From: Methylobacillus methanolivorans
Lineage (GTDB): Bacteria; Pseudomonadota; Gammaproteobacteria; Burkholderiales; Methylophilaceae
Length of the DNA stretch: 64,000 nucleotides
Direction of reading: 5' to 3'
NCBI RefSeq assembly: GCF_044751345.1
Contig: NZ_JBIWXY010000001.1
Location: forward strand, 1,178,001-1,242,000
Positions 18,244 through 26,498 of the stretch are shown here, piece by piece (the first letter of the stretch is position 1; the number at the start of each line of letters is the position of its first letter). The position numbers were made by a program, and so were the translations under genes. The notes beneath the pieces were generated by a model that was not told where the DNA came from, searched no databases, and saw only the letters and a program-made list of their open reading frames with translations.

Positions 18244-18270
18244 TTATCGGCGGTATTTTTGTTAACTTTA
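18244..18270 (-). promoter_or_regulatory. Sigma-28 promoter of flgMN
   Basis: Read on the minus strand, TAAA (18270-18267), 15 bases and GCCGATAA (18251-18244) match the FliA consensus exactly in both elements and spacing. The expected start of transcription is about 50 bases before the flgM ATG at 18187. Confidence 0.92.
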
Positions 18271-18340
18271 GTAAAAAAGTTTAAAGCGTTCTTACAGCAT
18301 CATACCATCTGTAGCAAGAACACCCCATTGATCACCAAGC

Positions 18341-19048
18341 CTAGAAAATCACTTCAATCAAGCCGCCCTGTCGTGCCAAGCCACTGACGACCTGGCCATT
18401 GCCTACCTTCACCTTGACTCGCTGCCCTTCCCCGGCGTTACTCAGGGCAGTGCCTTCGGCAGAGACCCTGAATCCATTGCCTATGGTATTGAGTACCACC
18501 TTTTGTCCTTGTTGCACCACTGGCAACACCCGTAACATCTCTTGGCGCAACACTGTTCCTGCACTTAACGGAACATAGACAGCACGGCCCACTGCCTGGC
18601 TAGCATCTGTGAACACCCCAGGTGGCAACTTGGCAAGATCACCCTGCCCCTTGATAAGGTCTTGCTCGGTAATAATGTGTCCTTGGGTCAATGGGCCAGC
18701 AGCAATCAAGTAATCCGCCATCACTTGCACATTCGCCTGCACATACACTGTCCACACCTGTGGTGCATTGCAACGCACCCCAACACTGGTGCGCCCCCAG
18801 ATACGACTGCCTGTCGGTAGCGACATCTGGAGATTGTCACAACCGGCCAGTTTGAGGCGTGAATCAATCGCCATGGCCGATACTGATACCTTGCCAGGCA
18901 AGCTTGCACTCTGGCTCAATAGAAACTGCTCAACCTGTTGTCGCAATTGCGTCAAATCCTGGTGGCCACCATTTGCAGAGGTCGGCATTACCCACAAGCA
19001 GGCAATCAGCAAGGCAATCATACGCCCTGTGATATATACTCGTTTCAT
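18341..19048 (-). CDS. flgA: P-ring assembly chaperone FlgA
   Basis: FlgA is a periplasmic chaperone for FlgI P-ring assembly. The 235-residue product has a signal peptide (about 1-27, MKRVYITGRMIALLIACLWVM), a middle domain, a SAF-like domain (GHIITEQDLIKGQGDLAKLPPGVF) and the C-terminal beta domain ending VSGLARQGGLIEVIF. I start at the ATG at 19048, which has GGAGGG five bases upstream, not at codons 11 upstream. It is divergent from flgB and upstream of flgM on the same strand. Confidence 0.94.
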   Translation of the reverse strand: MKRVYITGRMIALLIACLWVMPTSANGGHQDLTQLRQQVEQFLLSQSASLPGKVSVSAMAIDSRLKLAGCDNLQMSLPTGSRIWGRTSVGVRCNAPQVWTVYVQANVQVMADYLIAAGPLTQGHIITEQDLIKGQGDLAKLPPGVFTDASQAVGRAVYVPLSAGTVLRQEMLRVLPVVQQGQKVVLNTIGNGFRVSAEGTALSNAGEGQRVKVKVGNGQVVSGLARQGGLIEVIF

Positions 19049-19231
19049 TGCATCCCTCCTTCTTGGTTCCAGGCCTGGCACTATCTACCTATTGAGGATA
19101 GCCTTTGCCACTTCATCTGAAGGTGCATTCTACTCAGGCATGCAAACACGCAAGCAGGAAACAACAAGGGAAAATCCCTTTTATTCGTGCAATGAAATTT
19201 GCATCATCAGTCCTAGACTCGCAATCATCTG

Positions 19232-19239
19232 AAATAACG
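19232..19239 (+). promoter_or_regulatory. Possible FlhDC half-site before flgB
   Basis: AAATAACG matches one half of the E. coli FlhDC box (AAATA[A/G]CG) and lies 47 bases before the flgB ATG. The partner half is poor, so the call is tentative. Confidence 0.3.
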
Positions 19240-19286
19240 ACAGTCTCCAGCATTTCTTGACTGCCGTTAGCAAGGGAGGTTGTACG

Positions 19287-19682
19287 ATGAACAAGTTGGA
19301 TGCTGCACTCAATTTTCATGAAACCGCATTGCGCGTGCGTGGGCAACGCCAGGAGCTGCTGGCTGCCAACATTGCCAATGCAGACACGCCTGGCTATAAG
19401 GCACGCGACATCAATTTTGCTGATACCTTCAAGCAGGCGCTCGTTGGAGCAGGGGGGGGACTAAAAGCCGACACTACCAACCCAGCCCATATCTCCGCCA
19501 CTGCCAGCCATCAGAACGGCGTGCTATTCCGCCCGATTATCCAAGGCAGCGTTGATGGCAATACTGTGGATATGGATGTAGAGCGTACGCAGTTCGCGGA
19601 TAACGCATTACGTTACGAAGCCAGTGCCACCATGATTAGCGGGCAGATCAGAAAACTACTCTCCGCGATACAAGGCCAGTAA
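19287..19682 (+). CDS. flgB: Flagellar proximal rod protein FlgB
   Basis: FlgB forms the proximal rod. The 131-residue protein has the rod/hook N-terminal signature (ETALRVRGQRQELLAANIANADTPGYKARDINF) and the C-terminal helix (LRYEASATMISGQIRKLLSAIQG). The ATG at 19287 follows AAGGGAGG by seven bases; an upstream in-frame ATG at 19257 has no such site and adds unrelated residues. It is first of the eleven-gene run flgB-flgL. Confidence 0.95.
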   Translation: MNKLDAALNFHETALRVRGQRQELLAANIANADTPGYKARDINFADTFKQALVGAGGGLKADTTNPAHISATASHQNGVLFRPIIQGSVDGNTVDMDVERTQFADNALRYEASATMISGQIRKLLSAIQGQ

Positions 19683-19706
19683 TCCTGATTTCCAAAGGAG
19701 ACATCC

Positions 19707-20111
19707 ATGTCACTTTTTAATGTATTCAATATTTCTGGCTCTGCCATGAGCGCCCAAGGCCAGCGCCTGAACGTCGTCGCTAGCAATCTTGCCAATGCAG
19801 ATAGCGTGACCAGTTCCAATGGTCAGCCTTATCGTGCCAAGCACATTGTATTTTCAGCCGTACCCGTCAACGCCAATGGCTCACAAGGGGTGAAAGTACA
19901 GCAAGTCGTAGAAGATCAATCCGCCCCGCAATTGAAGTATGACCCGAAACACCCCTTGGCTGATGCGAATGGGTATGTCGCCATGCCCAACGTCAACGTC
20001 ACGGAGGAAATGGTCAACATGATATCGGCATCGCGCTCGTACCAAAACAATGTAGAAACCATGAATGCAGCGAAATCTATGCTGCTCAAGACCCTGACCA
20101 TCGGTCAGTAA
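19707..20111 (+). CDS. flgC: Flagellar proximal rod protein FlgC
   Basis: FlgC is a proximal rod subunit. The 134-residue sequence shows FNISGSAMSAQGQRLNVVASNLANADSV at the N-terminus and the terminal pattern VNVTEEMVNMISASRSYQNNVETMNAAKSMLLKTLTIGQ. AAAGGAG precedes the ATG. It lies 24 bases after flgB. Confidence 0.96.
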   Translation: MSLFNVFNISGSAMSAQGQRLNVVASNLANADSVTSSNGQPYRAKHIVFSAVPVNANGSQGVKVQQVVEDQSAPQLKYDPKHPLADANGYVAMPNVNVTEEMVNMISASRSYQNNVETMNAAKSMLLKTLTIGQ

Positions 20112-20142
20112 CGATTAACCACCCTGAAAGCGAGTAACCACC

Positions 20143-20829
20143 ATGGCAAGCACCTCAGGCATTTCAGATTCATTGCTCACTACCATGAATGGTAGTAGCT
20201 CCAGTAGCACAGCCAGCAGCATTTCTGAAACGCAAGATCGCTTCATGAAGCTGCTGATCACGCAAATGAAGAACCAAGATCCTCTTAACCCAATGGACAA
20301 TGCCGAAGTTACCAGCCAGATGGCTCAGCTTTCCACAGTCACCGGGATTGAGAAAATGAATGCCTCACTCTCTGCCTTTATCAGCAGCATGCAGGCAACC
20401 CAGGCTTTGCAAGCATCCAGCCTGATTGGCAATACTGTCTTAGTAGAAGGCAGCAGTACTTACCTCGCAGCAACTGAGACCGAAGGTGAATCAGCTGCTT
20501 ATTTTGCGGTTGAGCTACCGGTAGGCGCCGATAACCTTAAGGTCAACATCAAAGACAGCTCAGGTAAAGTCGTGAAAACAATGACTGTCACCAATCAGCA
20601 GGCCGGTATCTCGCAATTGGGCTGGAACGGATATGGTGACGATGGCAGCAAGCTGGCAGATGGTCGCTATACCATCGAAGCCACAGCCACCACCGCCAAC
20701 ACCACTGTTGCAGCAAACACCCTGAGTTATGAACAAGTAATGAGCGTTTCTACAGGTTCTGATGGGGTCAAGCTGAACCTGAGCAACCTTGCATCCATTA
20801 CTACCGACAAGATCAAACAGATTTATTAA
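20143..20829 (+). CDS. flgD: Hook-capping scaffold protein FlgD
   Basis: FlgD caps the growing hook and is replaced by FlgK. The 228 residues have the N-terminal FlgD motif (RFMKLLITQMKNQDPLNPMDNAEVTSQMAQLSTVTGIEKMN), a FlgD Ig-like/Tudor region (GWNGYGDDGSKLADGRYTIEATA), and a Ser-rich leader that probably acts in export. It lies between flgC and flgE. Confidence 0.96.
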   Translation: MASTSGISDSLLTTMNGSSSSSTASSISETQDRFMKLLITQMKNQDPLNPMDNAEVTSQMAQLSTVTGIEKMNASLSAFISSMQATQALQASSLIGNTVLVEGSSTYLAATETEGESAAYFAVELPVGADNLKVNIKDSSGKVVKTMTVTNQQAGISQLGWNGYGDDGSKLADGRYTIEATATTANTTVAANTLSYEQVMSVSTGSDGVKLNLSNLASITTDKIKQIY

Positions 20830-20862
20830 CGACAACCCAGGTAACTTCACCAGGAGAACAAC

Positions 20863-22104
20863 ATGGCTTTCCAACAGGGTTTAAGCGGACTTAACGCTGC
20901 TGCCAAGAGTATTGAAGTGATTGGCAACAACGTTGCCAATGCCAGTACCGTGGGCTTCAAACAATCACGGACCGAGTTTGCTGATGTTTATGCAAACTCC
21001 TTAGGAGGCGGTAATGCTTCTAAGATCGGCATTGGTACCAAGATAGCCGCTGTCACACAGCAATTTACACAAGGCAATATCTCAAACTCGCAAAACCCAC
21101 TGGATGTTGCAATTAACGGCAACGGCTTTTTCCGCATGAGTGATAACGGTACTATCAGTTACGGCCGCAATGGACAGTTCCAGTTGAGTAAAGACGGATA
21201 TATCCAGAATGCATCAGGCCAGCGCCTCACGGGATATTCCGTTGTCAACGGCGTTGTACAGACGGGTGCCCTAAGTGAACTACGTATTGATGCAGCGGAT
21301 CTTGCCCCTCAAGCAACGACATCCATCACCGGGCCCTTAAACCTAGATTCCCGTGCTGATATTCTTGACCCGGCTGACTTCGATATTAACGACCCCACTA
21401 CTTACAGCCACTCTACCCCGATTGAAGTGTTTGATTCGCTAGGCAACTCACATGCCGTGCAGTTGTACTACCTCAAAAGTAATGTCACGACCACGCCAAC
21501 TGCGACTACCACCTGGACTATCATGGCAAGCGCAGATGGTGTACAAACCCCAGTCGGTGGTTCCGTAGGTACCGTTACTTTCACTGGCTCGGGTATTAAC
21601 CCAACCTTCACCCCCGCCAATCTCAATATCAGCGTTCCTGTAGGCACCGGCGGCTTAACACCTATGTCAGTCAGTGTAAACCTAGCTGGTAGCACTCAAT
21701 TCGCCAACTCATTCAACGAAAGTGATTTGGGGCAGGATGGTTATGGTGCAGGTCGCCTTTCCAGCTTTAGCGTAGGTGCCGATGGTTCTATCCTGGGACG
21801 TTATTCCAATGGTCAAAGCGCTGTGCTGGGCCAAGTAGCACTGGTGAACTTCCGCAACCTCAACGGCCTGCAACCATTAGGGGACAACCTATGGGCTGAA
21901 ACTTCTGAATCAGGCCCTCCCATGGTTGGTACCGCCAACTCTGGTGGCTTGGGGGTGTTGCAATCCTATCGTTTGGAAGATTCCAACGTCGACTTGACTG
22001 CTGAGTTGGTCAACATGATCACAGCACAACGGGTATACCAAGCCAATGCGCAAACCATCAAGACTGAAGACCAGATTATGCAAACCTTGGTCAACCTGCG
22101 TTAA
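20863..22104 (+). CDS. flgE: Flagellar hook protein FlgE
   Basis: FlgE polymerises into the hook. The 413-residue product begins MAFQQGLSGLNAAAKSIEVIGNNVANASTVGFK, carries the FlgE D2 region in the middle (STPIEVFDSLGNSHAVQLYYLK), and ends with the C-terminal helix (VDLTAELVNMITAQRVYQANAQTIKTEDQIMQTLVNLR). GGAG precedes the ATG. Confidence 0.97.
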   Translation: MAFQQGLSGLNAAAKSIEVIGNNVANASTVGFKQSRTEFADVYANSLGGGNASKIGIGTKIAAVTQQFTQGNISNSQNPLDVAINGNGFFRMSDNGTISYGRNGQFQLSKDGYIQNASGQRLTGYSVVNGVVQTGALSELRIDAADLAPQATTSITGPLNLDSRADILDPADFDINDPTTYSHSTPIEVFDSLGNSHAVQLYYLKSNVTTTPTATTTWTIMASADGVQTPVGGSVGTVTFTGSGINPTFTPANLNISVPVGTGGLTPMSVSVNLAGSTQFANSFNESDLGQDGYGAGRLSSFSVGADGSILGRYSNGQSAVLGQVALVNFRNLNGLQPLGDNLWAETSESGPPMVGTANSGGLGVLQSYRLEDSNVDLTAELVNMITAQRVYQANAQTIKTEDQIMQTLVNLR

Positions 22105-22147
22105 TTGAACTAAGCGCCTAAGCCATCAGCAATAGAAAGGAATCGCC

Positions 22148-22888
22148 ATGGACCGTTTGATCTATACCGCCATGACCGGCCTGAAACACATCATGGAGCA
22201 GCAGTCGACTACGGCCAATAACCTGGCCAACTCGACAACTACTGGCTTCAGGGCCCAGATAGACAGCTTCCGCGCCGTACCTGTCTTGAGCGATGGCTTA
22301 CCCACCCGTGCTTTCGTGGTTGATGCCACAGTGGGCACCAATTTCAATAGTGGCGTTATCCAAACAACGGGGCGCGAGTTGGATGTTGCCATCCGTGATC
22401 GCGGCTGGTTTGCCGTGCAACGGGCGGATGGCACCGAAGCCTATACCCGCAATGGCAACTTCAAGCTAAATGAAAACGGCGTTCTGCAAACCCAAGACGG
22501 CCTCACTGTCGTAGGCGATGGCGGCCCACTCACCATTCCACCAGAAGGCAAAGTTGCCTTTGCCAATGATGGCACTGTCTCCGCCGTGGCTACCAATGTG
22601 GTGCCCTTGTTTACCAGCATGATTGGGCGCTTAAAGTTGGTCAACCCGAATGATGGCGACTTGGTACGTGGTGCCGATGGATTGTTCGAGCCAAAGAATG
22701 GCCAGCCCCTGGCTGCAGATGCTGCTGTCAGCGTAGTAAGTGGCGCACTGGAGGGTAGCAACGTGAATGTGGTGGAAGAAATGGTCAACATGATTTCCCA
22801 GGCACGCCAGTTTGACCTGCAAACCAAGCTGATCCAGAACGCCGAGAATAACGCCACAAAAGCCGGTCAGATCTTCAGTTTAAGTTAA
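22148..22888 (+). CDS. flgF: Flagellar proximal rod protein FlgF
   Basis: FlgF is a rod subunit between FlgC and FlgG. The 246 residues have the start DRLIYTAMTGLKHIMEQQSTTANNLANSTTTGF, the hook-rod beta region (YTRNGNFKLNENGVLQTQDG) and the C-terminal helix (NVVEEMVNMISQARQFDLQTKLIQNAENN). AAAGGA precedes the ATG. The length matches the family. Confidence 0.96.
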   Translation: MDRLIYTAMTGLKHIMEQQSTTANNLANSTTTGFRAQIDSFRAVPVLSDGLPTRAFVVDATVGTNFNSGVIQTTGRELDVAIRDRGWFAVQRADGTEAYTRNGNFKLNENGVLQTQDGLTVVGDGGPLTIPPEGKVAFANDGTVSAVATNVVPLFTSMIGRLKLVNPNDGDLVRGADGLFEPKNGQPLAADAAVSVVSGALEGSNVNVVEEMVNMISQARQFDLQTKLIQNAENNATKAGQIFSLS

Positions 22889-22962
22889 GCACCCCTGGAG
22901 TAGCATAGTCCTTAATTTCCAGAATACCGGCAGCCTAGGCCGCCATTGCAAAGGAGCAGACC

Positions 22963-23748
22963 ATGATACGTTCGCTATGGATCGCCAAGACCGGCCTTGA
23001 TGCACAACAAACGCAGATGGACGTTATTGCCAACAACTTGGCTAACGTCAGCACTAACGGTTTCAAGAAAACCCGTGCCGTATTCGAGGATTTGCTCTAC
23101 CAGAACATCCGCCAGCCCGGTGCACAATCATCACAGCAAACCCAGCTGCCCTCTGGCTTGCAACTGGGTACTGGTGTGCGCCCCGTAGCCACCGAGCGTA
23201 TCCACCTTCAGGGTAACCTGCAACAAACAGGCAATAGCAAGGATGTCGCGATTAGCGGTGAAGGTTTCTTCCAGGTACTGCTGCCAGATGGATCCACTGC
23301 TTACACGCGTGATGGCGCTTTTCAACTTGATAATCAGGGCCAGTTAGTCACTGCTAGTGGCTTTACCGTGCAACCTGCGATTATCGTGCCGCCTAATGCT
23401 CTGAGCATGACGGTTGCACGTGATGGTACCGTTTCCGTGGTCTTGCCCGACAACCCGAATGCCGCTGTGCAGATTGGCACCTTCCAGCTAGCTACCTTTA
23501 TCAACCCGGCTGGCCTGCAATCCCGTGGCGAAAACCTATATATCGAAACAGCGGCGTCTGGTGCGGCCAACGTCAACCAACCCGGCCTGAATGGCACTGG
23601 CCTGCTGATCAATCAATATCTGGAAACCTCCAACGTGAATGTCGCCGAGGAATTGGTCAGCATGATCCAGACCCAGCGCGCCTATGAAATCAACAGCAAG
23701 GCGATCTCCACATCCGATCAAATGTTGCAACGCTTATCCCAGCTCTAA
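22963..23748 (+). CDS. flgG: Flagellar distal rod protein FlgG
   Basis: FlgG forms the distal rod that spans the P and L rings. The 261 residues include IRSLWIAKTGLDAQQTQMDVIANNLANVSTNGFKKTRAVFEDLLYQ, YTRDGAFQLDNQGQLVTASGF and the C-terminal VNVAEELVSMIQTQRAYEINSKAISTSDQMLQRLSQL, near identical to the family pattern. AAAGGAG is upstream of the ATG. Confidence 0.97.
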   Translation: MIRSLWIAKTGLDAQQTQMDVIANNLANVSTNGFKKTRAVFEDLLYQNIRQPGAQSSQQTQLPSGLQLGTGVRPVATERIHLQGNLQQTGNSKDVAISGEGFFQVLLPDGSTAYTRDGAFQLDNQGQLVTASGFTVQPAIIVPPNALSMTVARDGTVSVVLPDNPNAAVQIGTFQLATFINPAGLQSRGENLYIETAASGAANVNQPGLNGTGLLINQYLETSNVNVAEELVSMIQTQRAYEINSKAISTSDQMLQRLSQL

Positions 23749-23774
23749 TCCGGGCATAGTGTAGTGAAGGAAAC

Positions 23775-24446
23775 ATGATGCAATTGCGCACTCGATCAAG
23801 AAACTGGCTGGCACTGGGCATGTTGCTGTTGTTCAGCGCTTGCTCAGTGGCACCAAAAAGCATCACGCAGGCGCCCAAAACCGCTCGTCCGGCGTACCCA
23901 ACACAAACGGCCTACAATAGCGGTGGCATCTACAGCCCGGCCAGCTATCGCCCCCTGCTTGAAGACAAACGCGCACGCTTGGTAGGCGACACCATCGTCA
24001 TCAATATCACGGAAAACACTACCGCCAGCAAATCAGGTACCAATTCAGCAAGCAAAAAAGGGGATGTGAATGCCAGTGTCACCAGCTTCTGGGGTAAAAC
24101 CTTTCCCCGCCTGAGTGCCAGTGCCAGCTCCGACAACTCTTACAATGATGCCGCAGCTGCGAATTCGCGGAACGCCTTTACTGGCACGATCAGTGCAACT
24201 GTTATTGAGGTATTGCCCAATGGCAATATGGTCGTCAGCGGTGAAAAACAAGTCGCGTTCGACCGCGGCACTGAATTTGTTCGCATCTCAGGCGTTGTCG
24301 ACCCACTGTATATTTCCAATGGCAATACCGTGGCCTCAAGCCGTATTGCGGATGCACGTGTGGAATATCGTACCAATAGCACGATTGATACCGCGCAAAT
24401 CCTGTCTATTCTGGGTCGGTTCTTCCTGAGCCTGGCACCACTATGA
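23775..24446 (+). CDS. flgH: Flagellar L-ring lipoprotein FlgH
   Basis: FlgH is the outer-membrane lipoprotein of the L ring. The 223-residue precursor has a basic N-terminus, a hydrophobic stretch and the lipobox FSAC, so the mature protein starts at that cysteine. Conserved FlgH segments follow (RARLVGDTIVINITENTTASKSG and VEVLPNGNMVVSGEKQV-type strands). GAAGGAA precedes the ATG. It overlaps flgI by four bases. Confidence 0.96.
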   Translation: MMQLRTRSRNWLALGMLLLFSACSVAPKSITQAPKTARPAYPTQTAYNSGGIYSPASYRPLLEDKRARLVGDTIVINITENTTASKSGTNSASKKGDVNASVTSFWGKTFPRLSASASSDNSYNDAAAANSRNAFTGTISATVIEVLPNGNMVVSGEKQVAFDRGTEFVRISGVVDPLYISNGNTVASSRIADARVEYRTNSTIDTAQILSILGRFFLSLAPL

Positions 24447-25555
24447 GCATCACCATGACAAAACGCCTCCTGACCCTAGTCGCTATCTTCGGCATTGTAT
24501 TATCCCTGCCTGTTCATGCTGAGCGCATCAAGGACCTGACCACGATACAAGGCGTACGCTCCAACCAATTGATTGGTTATGGCTTGGTAGTCGGCCTCGA
24601 CGGCACAGGCGACCAGACCACACAAACGCCCTTCACCGTGCAAAGCATCGTCAGCATGATGCAACAAATGGGCATTAATCTACCCACTGGCACCAACCTG
24701 CAATTACGTAATGTCGCCGCCGTGATGGTCACCGGCAGCTTGCCACCGTTTGCCCAACCGGGCCAGAACATGGATGTAACGGTATCCTCCATGGGTAATG
24801 CACGTAGCCTGCGTGGCGGCACCCTGCTCATGACACCGCTCAAGGGTGCTGATAATCAGGTCTACGCCATGGCCCAGGGCAATTTGGTCATTGGTGGTGC
24901 AGGTGCAGGTGCCAGCGGTAGCAGCGCCCAGATCAACCACCTGAGTGCGGGCCGTATTTCTGCAGGGGCAATTGTAGAGCGTGCCGTACCAAGCCAGCTC
25001 ACCGAAACCAGCACAATCCGGCTGGAACTGAAAGAGGCCGACTTTTCCACAGCTAGCATGGTGGTCGATGCTATCAACAAGCGCTTTGGCAATGGCACGG
25101 CCACACCACTGGATGGGCGCGTCATCCAAATCCAACCACCTATGGATACTAATCGCATTGCCTTTCTCGGCAACTTGGAAAACCTTGACGTCAAGCCTTC
25201 ACAAGGCACAGCCAAGGTGATCCTTAATGCCCGAACCGGCTCCGTTGTGATGAACCAAGCTGTGACGCTGGATGACTGCGCGATTTCACACGGTAATCTT
25301 TCCGTTGTGATCAACACGGCACCAGCGATCAGCCAGCCAGGCGCTTTCTCTGGTGGGCAAACTGTCGTCGCTCCGGTCTCGCAAGTCGAGATCAACAAGG
25401 AACCAGGCAAGGTAATCAAGCTGGATAAAGGCACTTCACTCGCCGATGTCGTGAAGGCACTGAATGCTATCGGTGCCACACCGCAAGACCTGCTGGCTAT
25501 CCTGCAAGCCATGAAAGCTGCTGGCTCGCTACGTGCAGATCTGGAAGTCATCTAG
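24443..25555 (+). CDS. flgI: Flagellar P-ring protein FlgI
   Basis: FlgI forms the periplasmic P ring with help from FlgA. The 370-residue precursor has a Sec signal peptide (cleavage after PVHA), the start RIKDLTTIQGVRSNQLIGYGLVVGLDGTGD, and family segments such as GNARSLRGGTLLMTPLKGAD and TAKVILNARTGSVVMNQ. The start overlaps the flgH stop; a second ATG four codons later (MTKRLL) is also possible. Confidence 0.96.
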   Translation: MSITMTKRLLTLVAIFGIVLSLPVHAERIKDLTTIQGVRSNQLIGYGLVVGLDGTGDQTTQTPFTVQSIVSMMQQMGINLPTGTNLQLRNVAAVMVTGSLPPFAQPGQNMDVTVSSMGNARSLRGGTLLMTPLKGADNQVYAMAQGNLVIGGAGAGASGSSAQINHLSAGRISAGAIVERAVPSQLTETSTIRLELKEADFSTASMVVDAINKRFGNGTATPLDGRVIQIQPPMDTNRIAFLGNLENLDVKPSQGTAKVILNARTGSVVMNQAVTLDDCAISHGNLSVVINTAPAISQPGAFSGGQTVVAPVSQVEINKEPGKVIKLDKGTSLADVVKALNAIGATPQDLLAILQAMKAAGSLRADLEVI

Positions 25556-25564
25556 GAAATCATC

Positions 25565-26443
25565 ATGACCGCCTACAATCTCAATACTGATATCAACAGC
25601 AGAATGGCGGCGGATGCCAATAGCCTGAATAACCTGAAATATGCTGCACGCGACAATAGCCCTGAATCAATCAAGGCCGCAGCCGTGCAATTTGAGGCAT
25701 TAATGGTCAACATGATGCTGAAAAGCATGCGTGACGCCACACCCAAAGAAGGCATGTTCGATAGCGAACAAAGCCGCACCTTCGTTTCCATGCTAGACCA
25801 ACAGCTCAGCCAGCAGATCGCCAGCCGGGGTACTGGGCTAGCCGACATGCTGGCACGCCAGCTACAAATCAAGCAATCCAGCGTACCACCTGAAGAATTG
25901 GACTCTCTCGCCCCAACACAGAGAAGCATGCCGCTTGCGACGGGCTCTACCGCAAATACCGCTCTCCAGGCTCAATCAGCCCCACAGAATGCACGTGAGT
26001 TTGTACAGCAAATGAGCCAGCACGCAGAGGCAGCCAGCCAAGATAGCGGCATTCCCGCTAATTTAATGCTAGGCCAGGCAGCACTGGAAACCGGCTGGGG
26101 CAAACGCCAGATTACTGGGACAGATGGCACTGCCAGCAACAACTTGTTTGGTATCAAGGCTACCTCAAGCTGGAAAGGCAAAACCGTTGAAGCATTGACG
26201 ACGGAATACATCAATGGTGTGCCGCAAAAGCGTATTGAGAAATTCCGTGCCTACGACTCCTACGCCGATTCATTCCGTGACTTTGCCAATATGATGCGCA
26301 ACAACCCGCGCTATGACAATGTGATGAGCAATACCGGGAGCACCGCTGGTTATGCGCAGGCGATGCAAGATGCAGGTTATGCCACCGATCCCCAATATGC
26401 CAGCAAGTTGCAGCGGGTGATCAACAGCATCACCACGACTTAA
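25565..26443 (+). CDS. flgJ: Rod cap and peptidoglycan hydrolase FlgJ
   Basis: This is the two-domain FlgJ: an N-terminal rod-capping domain (AAVQFEALMVNMMLKSMRDATP, about 30-105) and a C-terminal glucosaminidase-type muramidase domain from about residue 140, with catalytic Glu175 in GQAALETGWGKRQI and the NLFGIKA motif. Not all bacteria have the fused form; it is typical of beta- and gammaproteobacteria. The stop overlaps a putative sigma-28 promoter for flgKL. Confidence 0.96.
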   Translation: MTAYNLNTDINSRMAADANSLNNLKYAARDNSPESIKAAAVQFEALMVNMMLKSMRDATPKEGMFDSEQSRTFVSMLDQQLSQQIASRGTGLADMLARQLQIKQSSVPPEELDSLAPTQRSMPLATGSTANTALQAQSAPQNAREFVQQMSQHAEAASQDSGIPANLMLGQAALETGWGKRQITGTDGTASNNLFGIKATSSWKGKTVEALTTEYINGVPQKRIEKFRAYDSYADSFRDFANMMRNNPRYDNVMSNTGSTAGYAQAMQDAGYATDPQYASKLQRVINSITTT

Positions 26444-26467
26444 AGTTTCCTGTTTTTATGCCGTTCA
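26441..26467 (+). promoter_or_regulatory. Sigma-28-like promoter of flgKL
   Basis: TAAAGTTT (26441-26448), 11 bases and GCCGTTCA (26460-26467) match TAAAGTTT-N11-GCCGATAA in all eight -35 positions and six of eight -10 positions, 32 bases before the flgK ATG. FlgKL also have a sigma-28 promoter in enterics. Confidence 0.65.
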
Positions 26468-26498
26468 ACCATTTACGTAACCTTGATCGACACCCATC

